Position numbers and translations under genes: made by a program
Notes under the pieces: model-generated
Told to the model about the DNA's origin: nothing
The model's input: the letters and a program-made list of their open reading frames with translations, nothing else
The model's database searches: none
Assembly (NCBI GenBank): GCA_016201575.1
Contig: JACQCN010000182.1
Span: 1 to 5,447, forward strand
DNA: 5,447 bases
Direction: 5' to 3'
From: Candidatus Rokuibacteriota bacterium
Lineage (GTDB): Bacteria; Methylomirabilota; Methylomirabilia; Rokubacteriales; CSP1-6
Shown: in pieces, positions 5,043 through 5,447 of the stretch
How positions within the stretch are numbered: position 1 is the stretch's first letter
Layout of the letters: the number at the start of each line of letters is the position of its first letter

Positions 5043-5447
5043 GTGAGCGGTGGCCGCGCGCCGCACCTGCTCGCGGCGCTCCTGCTCCTGGTGCCGCTCG
5101 TCGCCGTGCCCTTCGCCTACAAGCCGTACACCGCCAACACCCTCGCGCTCTTCATGACCTACGGGCTGCTGGCGATGTCGCTGGGGCTCATCTGGGGCTA
5201 CGCGGGGATCATGAGCTTCGGCCAGACCGCGTTCTTCGGCATCGGCGCCTACGCCTACGGGGCGATCGGCCTCAACCTGATCCAGCGGACCGGCGACACG
5301 CACCTCGCGGTGGCCGGCGGCCTCGCCGCCGCCACCGGGCTCGCCGCCGTCGTCGGCTACTTCATGTTCTACGGCCGCCTCTCCGACGTGTACGCGGCAA
5401 TCATCACGATGGCGCTCACCCTCGTCCTCTTCGCCTTCTTCGCCTCC
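5043..5447 (+). CDS. ABC transporter permease, LivM/UrtC/FmdF type, C-terminus cut by window edge
   Basis: Second membrane subunit of the same uptake system, expected to pair with permease 1. From GTG 5043 the frame is open for 135 codons to the window edge. It shows a first membrane segment at residues ~7-26 (LLAALLLLVPLVAVPF), a second at ~35-60, the LivM-family signature GYAGIMSFGQTAFFGIGAYA (about residues 55-75), and further hydrophobic segments at ~88-110 and ~119-135. Family members are about 300-350 residues, so over half is missing. The start is well supported by AGGAGG 7 nt upstream and by the N-terminal layout. Unlike the usual tight or overlapping arrangement of LivH and LivM genes, it is separated from permease 1 by 121 bp containing a hairpin repeat. 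The ATPase genes normally next in such operons would lie to the right. Confidence 0.9.
   Translation, partial: MSGGRAPHLLAALLLLVPLVAVPFAYKPYTANTLALFMTYGLLAMSLGLIWGYAGIMSFGQTAFFGIGAYAYGAIGLNLIQRTGDTHLAVAGGLAAATGLAAVVGYFMFYGRLSDVYAAIITMALTLVLFAFFAS

Larger units (their letters stand above)
4918..5046 (+). other. 42-codon frame bridging the two permease genes by stop/start overlaps
   Basis: The frame begins at ATG 4918, overlapping the permease 1 stop (ATGA), and ends at TGA 5044-5046, overlapping the GTG start of permease 2 (GTGA). A good ribosome binding site precedes it. The product, starting MRLCGGGLRPPSEPPP, is rich in Gly, Pro and Arg, has no membrane segment or known domain, and is encoded across a hairpin, so it does not look like an evolved protein. 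It could serve as a translated linker that keeps ribosomes moving between the permease genes, or it may simply be inserted repeat DNA without stops. I do not claim a functional peptide. Confidence 0.3.

Noticed and set aside
1..5447. CRISPR array, tRNA/rRNA gene, transposase, integrase or attachment site
   Set aside because: None was seen on either strand; the sequence is almost fully occupied by the two divergent gene groups.

Overview
This is a high-GC window (roughly 70% by eye) with strong third-position G/C bias, so long antisense open frames are common and mostly meaningless. It suggests a high-GC bacterium with a Gram-negative envelope, because it encodes an outer-membrane-type lipoprotein and a Tat-exported periplasmic binding protein. 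The gene style resembles soil lineages such as Rokubacteria/Methylomirabilota or high-GC proteobacteria; that placement is a low-confidence impression, since the window has no phylogenetic marker.

Layout: two gene groups diverge from a 171-bp intergenic region (2466-2636). On the minus strand lie a small Slp-family lipoprotein gene (1908-2465) and, 35 bp further on, the 5' two thirds of a molybdenum/iron-sulfur formate dehydrogenase alpha subunit gene (1-1872), which runs off the left edge. On the plus strand is an ABC uptake operon of the urea/short-chain-amide/branched-chain amino acid type: a Tat-signal substrate-binding protein (2637-3938), a LivH-type permease (3989-4921) and the start of a LivM-type permease (5043-5447), which runs off the right edge. 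The ATPase genes expected next are outside the window.

How they may work together: the binding protein looks most like the FmdD/UrtA group, whose members take up formamide, urea or small amides. Formamide hydrolysis yields formate, which the divergently encoded dehydrogenase could oxidise to CO2. This link is an inference; no amidase is visible.

The most unusual structure is the 121-bp spacer between the two permease genes. It carries a perfect 7-bp G/C hairpin of REP-like appearance and C-rich short repeats. It is spanned exactly by a 42-codon frame that starts in an ATGA overlap with permease 1, behind a good ribosome binding site, and ends in a GTGA overlap with permease 2. This looks like a repeat inserted at a formerly overlapping gene junction. 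The rest of the window is ordinary metabolism and transport; I saw no CRISPR array, RNA gene, transposase or obvious novel defence or mobile system. No gap longer than 300 bases lacks a gene.
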